A stretch of 64,000 bases of DNA from Apostichopus japonicus (GCF_037975245.1 NC_092576.1:34822611-34886610); one strand, 5' to 3'; counted from the first letter of the stretch, positions 13,082 to 24,309 are shown. Notes: generated by a model not told the origin, from the letters alone. A program made the numbers and translations.

Positions 13082-13119
<38 letters not shown>
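13042..13119. repeat. (TA)n microsatellite
   Basis: Alternating TA with small interruptions. It marks the point where homology between the two LRR gene copies ends on this side. Confidence 0.9.
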
Positions 13120-13121
<2 letters not shown>

Positions 13122-13265
13122 CGTTCGGTTTCGTTCACTTTGTTATTTGTAAGTCCATCATACCTGCTTTGACAAATCTAGTGATATCAACTTGTAGATT
13201 GTTTCAAAGTGACGAGACGATTACTATGAGAATATCACAGGAATGTTTTCGTCATCCTGAATACT
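13120..13265 (+). repeat. Arm of TA-bounded inverted repeat (plus)
   Basis: It begins near CGGTTTCGTTCACTTTG and ends near TTTCGTCATCCTGAATACT. Homologous plus-oriented copies lie at 42955-43100 and 44090-44235, always directly beside an LRR exon. Inverted copies lie at 16605-16740, 42715-42890 and 43845-44010. Confidence 0.7.
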
Positions 13266-13287
13266 CAAAGCTTATTAAATAACTCAC

Positions 13288-13359
13288 AAAGATTTCAAGC
13301 TGGTTGTGTTTTCAAAAAGTCCTTTCGGTAAACTCGTCAACTTGTTATACGACAAATCC
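13288..13359 (-). CDS. LRR2 exon of the truncated copy
   Basis: This is a 72-nt phase-2 exon between an AG acceptor (CTAG) and a GTGAGT donor. It reads DLSYNKLTSLPKGLF then ENTTSLKS, a canonical 24-residue LRR. It is closely related to the exons at 44251, 43119 and 41228 of the full copy. Confidence 0.8.
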
Positions 13360-13480
13360 CTAGAAAAAAAAAACATTTATCATAAAATTATAGGGTCAGT
13401 TTGTTTCATGTTGATATTACAAACCAATCACTTTAGACAGAGAATCGAAATCATTAGCAAATGTTTCTGTGATATCGACG

Positions 13481-13995
<515 letters not shown>

Positions 13996-14216
13996 ATTAT
14001 CATGTGATGATATAGAATATATATGATCATCGTGATTATCATTGTCAATGTCTCTGTTGCTGTAGTAATCGTTATCTGTTTCATGAACATAATCGCTATA
14101 ATAATCATTAGCATTTTCATTAACTATCGCTATAATAATAATTATCATGACAATGACGAAATATCGTCGATTGTGTCATTTTCGGTGTTGTATTTCAACA
14201 TGATAGATGTTCCTAA

Positions 14217-14243
14217 ATATATATATATATATATATATGTATG

Positions 14244-14286
<43 letters not shown>

Positions 14287-14293
14287 GTATATG

Positions 14294-14340
<47 letters not shown>
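14217..14340. repeat. (TA)n/(TATG)n microsatellite
   Basis: TA repeats with GTATGTAT interruptions, in the intron of the truncated LRR copy. Confidence 0.9.
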
Positions 14341-14342
<2 letters not shown>

Positions 14343-14369
14343 TTTTTCTTTCTTTTTTCTTTTTTTCTT

Positions 14370-14800
14370 TAGATTAATGTTAGGAACTGTGCATACTGTC
14401 AATACGAATGCTTTGAAACATGAGTTTAGTACAACATTAGCATTTGAAAAGTGTCGCATTTTGCTGAATATTTTTAGTACATGTGGTGGTGTCTTTTTTT
14501 TTCTACATTCGGGGTCCTTCATCAAAACGTATACGATGTTCCAAAGTAAAAAAAATAATAATAAAGAGAGTGGCTTTACAGATATCTGCCAGCATGCAGT
14601 TTACCCAATATTTACTTACAAGGTAGACAAATGTACCAGTTTCTTGAAAATTGTTGTGGGTAATTGCGTCAAGAAGTTGTGGTTGATATATCTAAGTGAA
14701 AAATGGAACAAAATGTACAAAATATATGTTACCATGACAGAAATCGATACATCCTCACACGGAACATACGGTCTATTCTATCAACATAAATAAAGTGAAA
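14370..14800 (+). repeat. Intronic repeat, family with 15950 and 42060
   Basis: It contains a segment opening TTAGGAACTGTGCATACTGTC. Diverged copies start near 15957 and 42060. All three lie in introns beside the LRR2-type exons and are part of the internally duplicated unit. Apparent ORFs have no family signature. Confidence 0.55.
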
Positions 14801-15559
14801 AATATTGTTAAACATAGTTGTTATATTGATAAAAACACATATTGCATAGTCAAAGATTATACAACTTGTATAAAGTATATCAACATTTCGAATTAACCTA
14901 TATGATATCTAACACACCAACGATATTAGGCAATGAGTGCAACTGAACTTTTCAAGTTTGTTTTGAATGCATGTTGATAATAATTCACATGATATGATGA
15001 AGCAGTGACAGCTAACATTCGACCTGTCTTGAAAAAAAGTGAGGCAATTTAATAAAATTGCGTATACTTCTTAAATGAACTTCCGAAAAGGAATTAACTC
15101 TTCTGATCATGCCCCCCAAAAATGATAAAATCGAATAACACGTTCTATGCAAGTAGTGGCATTTTTAATCATTATATAACCACAAATAATTATTCTTACT
15201 CCTTCTTCGCCATGTGCTAGTCTGCACGGTACTGTCTTCTGGGTTTGCTAAGGTAAATGGGCCGAAATCTTAAATCTCTTAACTTGTTTTCATATCAGAT
15301 GAAGTTTGCAATGGAATGAATATGCTAGCATATTAAAACGGTTCATGTCTTATGTTCAAATTAAAGACACAAGAATGTATCCAAATTCCTCAAACAACAA
15401 CAACAACAACAAATCTCCAAATTAATGTAGGCTACTCACAAGAGTTTAAGGTTTATATTTCCATTGAAGATGTCTTCTGTGAGCTCTTTGATAGTGTTAA
15501 AACACAACCTCTTAAAATAAGTAACATACAAAGTCTTCACTTAATTCAATTGCCTGCGC

Positions 15560-15560
<1 letters not shown>

Positions 15561-15623
<63 letters not shown>

Positions 15624-15710
15624 ACATCGAATGTCCGCATAATCGGTTGGTGTCCACATAGCGCGGTGGGATACTAACGAATGTCCATGTAATCCAGGTC
15701 AAGTGAGAGT

Positions 15711-15784
<74 letters not shown>
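15561..15784. repeat. Two (TA)n arrays with a 93-bp spacer
   Basis: TA arrays at 15561-15620 and 15714-15784 flank a short unique segment. Both are within the intron of the truncated LRR copy. Confidence 0.9.
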
Positions 15785-15787
<3 letters not shown>

Positions 15788-15949
15788 TCTTACAGCTTCA
15801 TGTAAAGTTAATTACTATTACCTCTCTTTTCACACACATATTCACACCAAGTTGATACATTTTTTTCTTTATAATCTCTACTTTCATATACCAATACAAA
15901 ACACTTGTATTTTTTTAGTATAAGCAGTATGAATAACATGTTTTCATCA

Positions 15950-16560
15950 AATAAATGTTAGGAACGGTTCGTACTGTCAATACGAGCGCATTGAAACATG
16001 AGTTTAGAGAAGCATTCGCATTAGAAAGTGTCGCAACTGACTATTCGGTACATGTGTTGGTATCTGTTTTTTACATGCGGGATCCTACATCGAAACGTAT
16101 ACGATGTTCTACCATAAAAATAAATATAAAAAGAGAGTGACATTACAGATATCTACCAGCAACCAATTTCCTTAATATTTACTTACAAAATAGACAAATT
16201 TACGAGTTTCTTGAAAATGGTTGTGGGTAATTTCGTCAAGACGTTGTCGTTGATATATCTCAGTAAAAAAAGTAGAAAAACTGTAAAAATGATGCAATCA
16301 ACATATATGCAATTTAAAACTAATTAAGTGATAAGTATGGGTTATAAAACAGTTTTGATAGTAATAAAACACATGTATTGCATTGGCGATTCACTAATAT
16401 CCGTGTTAGGTTTTCTTAGTAGCAGAGTTAAATATGTCTTCCTCTCCTATGATGCTATCAATTTCAATAGAAAATCATGTGTTTGGTTTGTTCTCAAAGG
16501 CGTAGCAGAATCGTATACACTAGTCTTTAGCTATACCAAATTATTAATTAATCAAATGAA
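15950..16560 (+). repeat. Second intronic copy of the 14370 repeat
   Basis: It starts TTAGGAACGGTTCGTACTGTC and runs in parallel with 14370-14800, so the intron contains an internal direct duplication. Confidence 0.55.
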
Positions 16561-16604
16561 ATAGAAATAAGACAAGACATATTACAAGCATTTAGGCTGA
16601 CGAA

Positions 16605-16740
16605 TACATTCCTGAGATATTCTAATTCTAAATAATCGATTCTTCACTTTGAAACAATCTGCTAGTTTATATCACTAGATTTGACAAAACAGATATAATT
16701 GACTTACAAATAACGTTAACGAAACCGAAAGAAAAGAGAA
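16605..16740 (-). repeat. Inverted arm matching 13120-13265
   Basis: The reverse complement of this segment matches 13120-13265 (ends CTTTCGGTTTCGTTAACG). Together they bracket 13.3-16.6 kb, including the LRR2 exon. Confidence 0.7.
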
Positions 16741-16766
16741 CATTCATGGGGAAAAAGAAGTTTCGC

Positions 16767-16767
16767 A

Positions 16768-16845
<78 letters not shown>
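16767..16845. repeat. (TA)n microsatellite
   Basis: A nearly pure TA array abutting the left end of a perfect palindrome. Confidence 0.95.
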
Positions 16846-16848
<3 letters not shown>

Positions 16849-17125
16849 AGAGAAAACCAGAGAAATAAGATATGACTCATAATTGACAAATAAGGAGTAA
16901 GTTTTAGAAAATATATTGGAATTTTCGGTCCCCCTGGGACCTTCGTCAGCAATACTTGGCAGTCGAATGAGAAGTACAAAATGATTTTGTACTTCTCATT
17001 CGACTGCCAAGTATTGCTGACGAAGGTCCCAGGGGGACCGAAAATTCCAATATATTTTCTAAAACTTACTCCTTATTTGTCAATTATGAGTCATATCTTA
17101 TTTCTCTGGTTTTCTCTAATAATAT
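16841..17125. mobile_element. 285-bp perfect palindrome of a Penelope-like 3' tail
   Basis: Two 142-bp arms, identical in inverted orientation, are separated by a single G at 16983. Each arm contains GCTGACGAAGGTCCC then a GGGACCGAAAA segment. That matches a hammerhead-type core: CUGANGA, a GGUCCC/GGGACC stem with a 3-nt loop, then GAAA. A diverged copy of the same sequence follows the Penelope GIY-YIG fragment at 21355-21487, also ending at a TA array, which ties the palindrome to Penelope-like elements. The perfect symmetry implies a recent origin or gene conversion. It may cause polymerase stalling and assembly artefacts. Confidence 0.85.
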
Positions 17126-17154
17126 TTTCTTTTGGAGTAAACGTGGATTTTCGT

Positions 17155-17176
17155 TATATATATATATATATATATA
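17155..17176. repeat. Short (TA)n tract
   Basis: A TA tract 30 bp after the palindrome; with the 16767-16845 array it flanks the insertion. Confidence 0.85.
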
Positions 17177-17689
17177 CCAAACATCATGACATATGTTCAA
17201 TATGAAAGATAAACCAATGATAGTCATGAATAGCTTAAATAAAGACGACTGTCAAGATATATTATCATTTTCAATATTTAATAAATACTAAGTAATGAAG
17301 TAGACCAAAATAAAGTTAGATGCTGTCATGAACATAAAATAAAAACAATTTTCAAATGTAATACATGTAACGAGAGTATGCTTACAAGGCTGTTAGCTGG
17401 GTTGTATAATAGAATGTTTCATCGTGAAGCTCTGATATCTTGTTTCTTGAAATATTTCTGTCAGAGGAATTTCAACAATACTGGTTTAAACTAATTCGTA
17501 CATATGTTCAGCTAAAATACAAATACTGGTTATTACCACTACCAACAGTACTGTCAGATCCGTTGTGCACTGGGAATATTTTGTTATTGTCAGGAATGGT
17601 TTGTATAGATGATGAATCAACTAAAGTGGAATTAGACACTATAATAGCAAAACGTTGAAAGATTAATGAAAAGTAAAACAACCGTTGAT

Positions 17690-18240
17690 AGGTTTCACTT
17701 CAAACACTGTTTGGATTTGAATTGCATTTGTTTTATTAGTTGTGAAGGAAAGAAACATTCGTTGTTATTCTACGAAACTGTTACTAACGTTTTATTGACT
17801 GTTGCTCTTTTTTTTATAAACCCAATACCACCAATGACAAATCCCTTGCACATCTGTAAAGAAGCCTATGCCACGTTAAGAGAGGCCACTGTAAATTGCT
17901 TGATACGTTTGTACTGTGAATAACACAAAGCCATTAATCAGTATAAACTGTAGTGTGTTATAAAACCGTAACACGTGTTACACCTATCAGCAGATGCTAC
18001 TGTGGAAAAAAATACTAACATACGAATTCATTACCCAAAGACTGTTCTACGAATGACTGGTTATGAGTCAAAGCAACTGTCCCCAAATGTCCGACTAGTA
18101 AGTGTACCTTGGTGAGATGGTTCAAATGGCATATTTTCAGCGTTTTACAGTAAAGTGTCATCCGCTTGCTGTTAATATGTGGACGAAATATTGTCAAAAC
18201 CTTTAGAGAAGTCCGGTTAGTCTAGTCAATCATTATGCAT
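17690..18240. other. Intron block highly conserved between both LRR copies
   Basis: It is nearly identical to 44485-45020 over more than 500 bp. The minus strand contains an open 60-codon stretch (18015-18197) including KTLKICHLNHLTKVHLL. It has weak LRR-like spacing but no 72-nt phase-2 exon boundaries. It could be a missed exon or recent-duplication identity only. Confidence 0.4.
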
Positions 18241-18494
18241 AGGATTTTATGTTCAGTCTTTTTCGTTTATAAATAACTCCTTCTCAGCAGCAACCGGTCA
18301 TAAATCTAACACATGTTAAGAAGTTATTAAACACATTAATTTAACTGATTAACGGGTGCATACCTTTACCAGTTTAGAACTAATTAAGGCATGAAAAACG
18401 GCTGGAGAGGCAAAAAGACTGTAGTTGTTGTTGAAGGAAACACAGAACTAATATATTGTTTTGATATAAATCAGACAAGGAAACAGTTACTTAC

Positions 18495-18566
18495 AACAGG
18501 TTAAGAGAGGTGGTCAATCTGAAGGTGTCCTTTGGAATCAAACTGAGGTAGTTTCTAGAGAAGTTA
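18495..18566 (-). CDS. LRR1 exon of the truncated copy
   Basis: A 72-nt phase-2 exon with acceptor CAACAG and donor GTAAGT. It reads NFSRNYLSLIPKDTF, RLTTSLNL. It is almost identical to 45278-45349. Confidence 0.8.
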
Positions 18567-18954
18567 CTGTTGAGACATTAGAAATCAAGTTAATGAATGC
18601 GAACACCACTATCCTTTTATTATTGTGAATGGGTACTGAAAAATATATGAAAGTTTTAGGATATGTTATGTATATTCAGCTGATAAGAGATGAACGGTGT
18701 TGTAGCAAATTCATCATCATACATTGATAATAATGTAGGACAAAATGTTTTGTTTTTCTACAAAGATGTATTGACGTTAAACGACTACAAACAAGTGATT
18801 CTTAATAAATTAAAACCACATAAACTTTTAGTATATTATCCCGACAAAATTAATACATGCACACACATACACACCAAAATCATAAAAATGCCATGAAACG
18901 CTCTCATTGGTAGTTATACAAAGCCAGTTTAAACGCTTTCACACGCCAGTAGAA

Positions 18955-19015
18955 TCACTGTAGTAGAGTTGTACGGACTTCGGTGTGTGACAGGGATCGA
19001 ATCCAACCTTAGCCT
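18955..19015 (+). repeat. tRNA-like remnant (possible SINE head)
   Basis: TAGTAGAGTTGTACGGA resembles a weak A box and GGGATCGAATCC a B box. A paralogue lies at 45720-45795. No cloverleaf folds convincingly, so this is a decayed tRNA-derived sequence, not a tRNA gene. Confidence 0.35.
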
Positions 19016-19182
19016 GATAAGTCTCTTATTTTCACCGTTTATTCAAGTAAATTGTTGATTGTCATCCATTCGATGAACTGATCTCTGTGGGGTTAATACA
19101 TCATGTTTAACGTACCATTAATTAACCATCACAGATGTAGTACTTACGCTGAAGCAACCGTTAAAGAGGTAGACGTACTTAC

Positions 19183-19312
19183 GCAAAAGTAACATTTGGT
19201 GGAATAACCAGTGACAAGTTGTGCAGTTGTCTTCTAGAACAATCAATACTATAACCTTTTCTCGTTTCGTTACATCTACAGATTCCTTTGGAACCGCAAG
19301 CATATGGTAGTT
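19183..19312 (-). CDS. LRRNT exon of the truncated copy
   Basis: A 130-nt exon between TTTAG and GTAAGT, phase 1 in and phase 2 out. It reads CGSKGICRCNETRKG then YSIDCSRRQLHNLS: an N-terminal LRR cap with the C-x5-C-x-C-x(9)-C pattern, ending VIPPNVTFA. It differs at few residues from 46023-46152. Confidence 0.8.
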
Positions 19313-19785
19313 CTAAAGATTGACAAATCAAAATACCATGCACTCCATAAAGGTAATTATGTTTTGCAATTTTATCGAGATTTGGTATTTATTGAAACGT
19401 GATATCTATTTACTTTATTTTAAAGGGGTGGTATGCTGAAAAATCATATATTCGAGTCATGTGATAAAAGTATACATTTTTATTTTCGGCGACTTTGCAC
19501 TCCCTCAGAACGACCATTGAGTATCCCCAGCTTCCAAGATATCACAGGAACTGTACTCATGTGTATTTTGTCGTTTTACCGGCACCCATTTTGCAGTAAT
19601 TAACTTTCATTCAGGTTTGCTTAAAATCACATGAAATATTAACTTAAAACAACTATTTTAAAGATGTTACCATGTTGTGTATAACAAATTAAAAACATAT
19701 GTATATTATTCACTGAAAATATAATTGAGTTAGCGAAATAAATGAATGGGCACATTTACACTTTGGAAATAAAAGAAAACCTTAC

Positions 19786-19898
19786 CGTTGGTTTCACACG
19801 GTATATCGTGGCCTTCTTCTGCGTCGTTAGTCACAGCACCATTTTTCGTCACCAATATCAGAAATAACAAACTCAAGGCAATCTTCATTTTGGAGATT
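19786..19898 (-). CDS. Signal-peptide exon of the truncated copy
   Basis: The ATG is at 19888-19886, ten bases after a TTTTAATAG acceptor. The exon encodes MKIALSLLFLILVTKN, a classic hydrophobic signal peptide, then an acidic stretch to DIPCETN, with donor GTAAGG after 103 coding nt (phase 1). Confidence 0.8.
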
Positions 19899-19982
19899 CT
19901 ATTAAAATGATAACATACAAAAGAATAAGATCCTCACCCACGACGTGTCGTATAAGGCAGATTAATAACAATTGACTGACAA

Positions 19983-20573
19983 TTGATAATTAGTACTGTT
20001 ATAGAAAATATATTGGGCCATGGACATGGACATGGTATAGAAAAGCACGTAACATCCGCTCAGTGCTGGTTCGCACTAATCTCGCCCCACCCAGTAATGA
20101 GCCTGAGGCTGCCTGACAGTGGTAACATCCCCTGTAACAAACCTAGATGCTTGGTGTGCACACACCTCGACCCCTCCCCCTCTTTCCTCCACCGGGCCTC
20201 AGGTACTACTCTGAGACCTGGTAGATTTGGTTGCGACTCAGCCAATGTCATCTACCTCCTATATTGTTGCAAGTGCCCCCAGGTCACCTATATTGGCGAA
20301 ACCAGCACTAAGTTCAGACTTCGCTTCAATAATCACAAACTAAGTATCCGCAAAAATAATCCAGGTTTCCCTGTTGCTGGACACTTTAATCTCCCCAATC
20401 ACAACTTATCTGATTTCAAATTTGTCATTCTATACGGCTTCTTCAAAACCGTTCATGAACGAAGCACCCGGGAACTAAAAACTATCTTACGCCTCGACAC
20501 ACACAACAATGGGCTCAACAGGGATCTCTCTTTTATGAGTATACATGCTAAGCTAAATACCAATAAGGTCTAG
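19983..20573 (+). pseudogene. Penelope-like element C-terminus, GIY-YIG endonuclease
   Basis: This is the C-terminal end of a Penelope-like retroelement protein, the part that nicks target DNA for reverse transcription. A Cys-rich linker (CNKPRCLVC) precedes a GIY-YIG-type nuclease: NVIYLLYC, then TYIGETSTKFRLRFNNHK with the conserved Arg and His, a VAGHF motif, and a downstream catalytic-type Glu followed by the family's GLNRDLSF ending. The reverse transcriptase is absent, so this is a 5'-truncated copy, a common fate for these elements. The frame is open for 196 codons, but its start codon is in flanking sequence: homology of the two LRR gene introns runs to about 20003. It sits in the first intron of the truncated LRR copy, opposite strand. 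A hammerhead-like motif follows at 20595. Confidence 0.85.
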
Positions 20574-20594
20574 TTTCTTCCATTTCATTAGCAC

Positions 20595-20636
20595 AACTGA
20601 AGAACAGCCGTGTTAACGCTCGAAATATATTGTAAC
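20595..20636 (+). ncRNA. Hammerhead-like motif after Penelope ORF
   Basis: CTGAAGA, then an AGC(C)GT/ACGCT stem with a short loop, then CGAAATA. This matches the CUGANGA-stem II-GAAA core found in terminal repeats of Penelope-like elements. One bulge in stem II and no obvious stem III make catalysis doubtful. Confidence 0.4.
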
Positions 20637-20740
20637 CAATTTAACGTTCTAAGTAATAAAGTTGGAAATGAAAGTATCATTTTTTCCCAATTTTTTTCTT
20701 GTGGATATATCTTACTTTCCAACACACGCCAACAGACATG

Positions 20741-20775
<35 letters not shown>

Positions 20776-20800
20776 ATATATAATATATATATATATATAT
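20741..20800. repeat. (TA)n microsatellite
   Basis: A TA array between the two Penelope fragments. Confidence 0.9.
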
Positions 20801-20854
20801 TTTCCTTGCGGTAAACCTAAATGCTAAATATGTCCCCATATTTCCCCAGGCACC

Positions 20855-21241
20855 GTGGTCAAGATTCAAAATGTTGACTTTAGTCTAAGACCCCCTTCCC
20901 TCGCTTGTGATTCTATTAATGTTATTTACATTTTCTATTGTGTACCTTGCACAGAGGGCAATTATGTAGGTGAAACAGGCTCACGGTTCCGCTTACATTT
21001 TAATAATCACAAAAGTCTATTCGTAATAATTTTGCAGGATTCCCAGTTTCCGAACATTTCAATCTTCATAGTCATTATCTAAAAAAAAACTAAATGTATT
21101 TTAATTGCCTGGAACTTCAAATCAACCACTGAACGTAAACGTAAAGTAATCGATTGGATCTTTCGTATTAAGTCTCACATCACCGGCCTCAACAAAGACT
21201 TGGGACCCCTTAACAACTATCAGTTCTACAAGCATATGTAA
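20855..21241 (+). pseudogene. Second Penelope-like GIY-YIG fragment, frameshifted
   Basis: The first frame reads NVIYIFYCVPC and NYVGETGSRFRLHFNNHKS, a GIY-YIG core distinct from the copy at 19983. After a frameshift near 21020 the homology continues in other frames to IKSHITGLNKDLGPLNNY and a TAA at 21239-21241. Its divergence from the neighbouring copy suggests a different Penelope lineage. It is 5'-truncated and broken. Confidence 0.75.
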
Positions 21242-21354
21242 TCCGTTCTTTGCTCCTTTATCCGCTTCCTGTATAGTCATGGTTTATTCGGTTTTAATTC
21301 CATTATTGTAACTTACACTTATCTAGCGTCATTCTCTCATTGTGTCACATTTTG

Positions 21355-21487
21355 TACTTTTCATTCGACTGCCAAGTGTTGCTGACGAAGGTCCCAGGGT
21401 GACCGAAAATTCCAATACATTTTCTAAAACTTACTTTGTCAATTATGAGTCATAGTCATATCTTTTTTCTGTGGTTTTCTCTAATAA
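21355..21487 (+). mobile_element. Penelope 3' tail with hammerhead-like core
   Basis: It follows the second GIY-YIG fragment and contains GCTGACGAAGGTCCC and GTGACCGAAAA, ending in a TA array. It is about 90% similar to each arm of the palindrome at 16841-17125 and so identifies that palindrome as Penelope tail. Confidence 0.7.
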
Positions 21488-21491
21488 TAAT

Positions 21492-21494
<3 letters not shown>

Positions 21495-21555
<61 letters not shown>

Positions 21556-21669
21556 ATCGTAATGACTTGGAAAATCAAGAACAGTGAAAAAACTTCCAGC
21601 CTCCACCGGGATTCGAACCACGGGCCTTCCGCTCTGTACGCGGACACCTAACCACTAGGCTATGGACGC
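21495..21669 (-). mobile_element. tRNA-derived SINE with (TA)n tail
   Basis: The minus strand has a tRNA-like head at 21601-21669: A box TAGCCTAGTGGTTAGG, a 5-bp anticodon-type stem TCCGC/GCGGA, B box GGTTCGAATCC, and near-pairing 7-mers GCGTCCA/TGGAGGC. A short body and a TA tail (21499-21551) follow. The T stem is poorly paired, so this is a SINE and not a functional tRNA. A relative lies at 47490-47612. Confidence 0.6.
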
Positions 21670-21828
21670 TGATTGTATGTCCAGAGGTTCGAAACCGGTA
21701 AGGAAGGTCGTAATTCCACTGTAGGCGTTTGTCACCTGTATCGAACAATACTAGTTCTGTTTTTGGTGACATATTTTGCCTTACTCTAGAGATCAAATTC
21801 ATGAGGCTAACCAACTCGAAAATCATTT

Positions 21829-21897
<69 letters not shown>

Positions 21898-21898
21898 C
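21670..21898 (+). repeat. Short dispersed repeat with TA tail, copy 1
   Basis: It contains GGTTCGAAACCGGTAAGGAA (B-box-like), a shared body ending near ACTCGAAAATCATTTGTG, then TA repeats. Related copies lie at 21899-22100 and 47220-47440. Confidence 0.5.
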
Positions 21899-22100
21899 CA
21901 TTGTGTGTGTCCAAAGATATATTGTACGTCCAGGGGTTCGAAACCGGTGAGAAAGGTCGCAATGCCACTGTGTGCATTTGTCACCTGTATTACACAATAC
22001 TAGTTCTGTTTTTAGTGACGTAATTTGCCTTACTGTAGACATAAAACATGATGCTATCCAACTCAAAATCATTGTCATTCCTAAAGCAGGACCTCGAAAG
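21899..22100 (+). repeat. Short dispersed repeat, copy 2
   Basis: It carries GGTTCGAAACCGGTGAGAAA and the same body as 21670-21830. Tandem placement between TA arrays suggests insertion into, or duplication via, the microsatellite. Confidence 0.5.
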
Positions 22101-22799
22101 AGATACTTTAAACAGAATCTGTTAAATGACTTGTACATAAATGACAAATGAATATGAATATTTATCTATCACAATGAACTATTAACTTCTTTGAATCAGC
22201 AATGTGTGTTAGCAACATAATGGGAGTCGAAAACAAAATTGAAAGATAAAGCACATGATGTAAACCTGCATCTATTTTCATACGGTTATAACACCTTAGC
22301 GTGACAAGCAATGAACGAAAATGAAAACAGACTAAATGGTGGATAAAAAATAAAAGAGTAAAACAATGAAGCATTAATCATGTGAAAGGGGAAGTATGAT
22401 GTTACTGTTTCATATCTTCTTTTACAGCAACTTCCTTGAAAATTCATTCAAGATTAATAAACTGTCAGTACGTTATACATTGAATATAGACACGAGTCAA
22501 CATGGTTTGAAAAAAAAACGGCGTGATCTTTAATTAATTAAGTATTGGCACTTGAGTTATATACTAAATACGGTCTTAATTATCAGCAGATATCGACTAA
22601 TGATTAACTTTCAAAGACGATGTTTGAAGTATGTAGTTGAGATCCTCCTGCGATCCGGAATTTGCGAAGAAGCCTCATTGGCTTATCAGAGCCGCAAGCT
22701 GACCGAAGTCAGTCTCTTAGATTCATATTTTACGTCTATGATTATGAATTGCCAATTTTCAACAACTCTGTAACTGGCGACATACATTAATCTTGGAGT

Positions 22800-22862
22800 G
22801 ACTCGAACTATCTTATGATTGGAAGTCATCGGCGTTAACCATTGAGCTAACCCTCCTTGTCT
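22800..22862 (-). repeat. tRNA-like remnant
   Basis: On the minus strand, GGTTAGCTCAATGGTTAACG resembles an A box and AGTTCGAGTCAC a B box. It is shared with 48366-48440 in the paralogous intron, so it predates the duplication. The stems do not pair well. Confidence 0.4.
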
Positions 22863-23707
22863 TTGCAGAGTGGTAGTAAAACTGTTACAGTTATAAAGTT
22901 GTTTTAAACACTGTTATTTAATATTCATAGGATGTCACGTGCATACAAAAACAAAACAGAAACGGAGAACTATGGCCCAGCATTACTTCCAACTAAAATG
23001 TGAATGTCCAATGAAACCAGCATATGCAATTGCTGATCTATTGTTATTCAAACTGTTCTGTTACTTTTGTTAGAAGTCAAATTTTTATAGTGAAAATATG
23101 AAAAATAACCGACACTCGTAACCAATATTCTCTTAGCAAGATTGCTCAATTTCAAATCAGAGTATAAAACTTACCTAACAATTTGTTTTACTTTAGTCTA
23201 CTAAACATGATAAAAGAAAACGCATTATATATTTTTGTTCATGCACAAACAATAAAATAAGAAACAATCGCAGTTTACTATTATAACTGAAATGACCGTG
23301 ACGAGACATGGTTGTAGTTGAGCAAGCGCTTGATGAGATGGATTGTTGACAAATTTAATTACTATCGCCTTTGAAATGCTGACGATTGTCTTCTTTATAA
23401 TGCCTGTTTTGACCAAATCTTCCAACATTTTACTCGCTTAGTATTTTGTTCTCTTGTTGTTATTTCTGCAACAAAACGTTTACTCCGATAATTCCATAAC
23501 TTTAAGATTCTGAGTGTCAGAATTTATAATGTTTATTGAACAAGAACGGTTATTAGGAACCACTCACCTGGTGAATTTATGATTGAGAACCATAAGTCAT
23601 AACATAAATGCTCTCGCAGTTCCAACACATGTACTAATGTGTGGTATATTAACATATGCTTAGCGAAAGTAAAACACTTATTATGTGAACATCCAATTTA
23701 AACTTAC

Positions 23708-23810
23708 CTTTGAAGGAAGCACTTAAGATGGACACTTGTTACTTGAAGGCGGATCTCGATGTGTTGATAAAGGTATTGTAGCTTGTTACCGCAACTCGTT
23801 AAGGAAAATC
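23708..23810 (-). other. 5' UTR exon of the truncated LRR copy
   Basis: A GTAAGTTT donor at 23707-23700 follows a segment ending CTTCCTTCAAAG, conserved with 49167 upward. The upstream limit is a guess. The coding exon at 19898 begins with an acceptor, so an upstream UTR exon is required. Confidence 0.5.
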
Positions 23811-24309
23811 AACATTTCTATGACAAGGACACATATTTACTAATGTCTGCCTCTTGATTTTTTCCACTTTTCTTCCCCTTTCTTTTCTCGACTGACATTT
23901 ATCGCCGCGATGACAGCGACTGCACACTGTATTCTACGAAAGTGAAAGATAGTATGTCGACAACAAAAACACATTGGAAATGTACTTTCGTCCGAAACAC
24001 AATAAAGGTCGGACAAAACAAGAACGAAATGTTATGACGCTGAGGTTGCTTTCTCCACAGTGTTTATACGTTTGAATAACCAGCTACGGATATGGATGGA
24101 ACTACCCCACCCCCATTCCTAGATCCCCGACCCTCCACTCTAGGGAATCATCGCTCCAGCAAGTGAAAGATATGCTGAAATAAAGGCCGAAGCCGTTAAC
24201 TCTGTTTAGGTTCGACAGTGTGTTATACGCAAGACGTGTCACAGAACTTCACCGTGACCTATTATGAATCCCAAGGACACGATTAACCCAAAGCTCGCAG
24301 CGATTCGCA

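Noticed and set aside
14023-14793. 256-codon plus ORF
   Set aside because: It reads through CAT and TA microsatellites and an intronic repeat, and shows no domain.
19118-19303. 61-codon minus ORF over the LRRNT exon
   Set aside because: It is in the wrong frame; the real exon frame carries the LRRNT cysteines and matching splice phases.
21601-21669. tRNA-Cys-like gene (anticodon ACA)
   Set aside because: The anticodon stem pairs, but the T stem has mismatches and the sequence continues into a SINE body with a TA tail.
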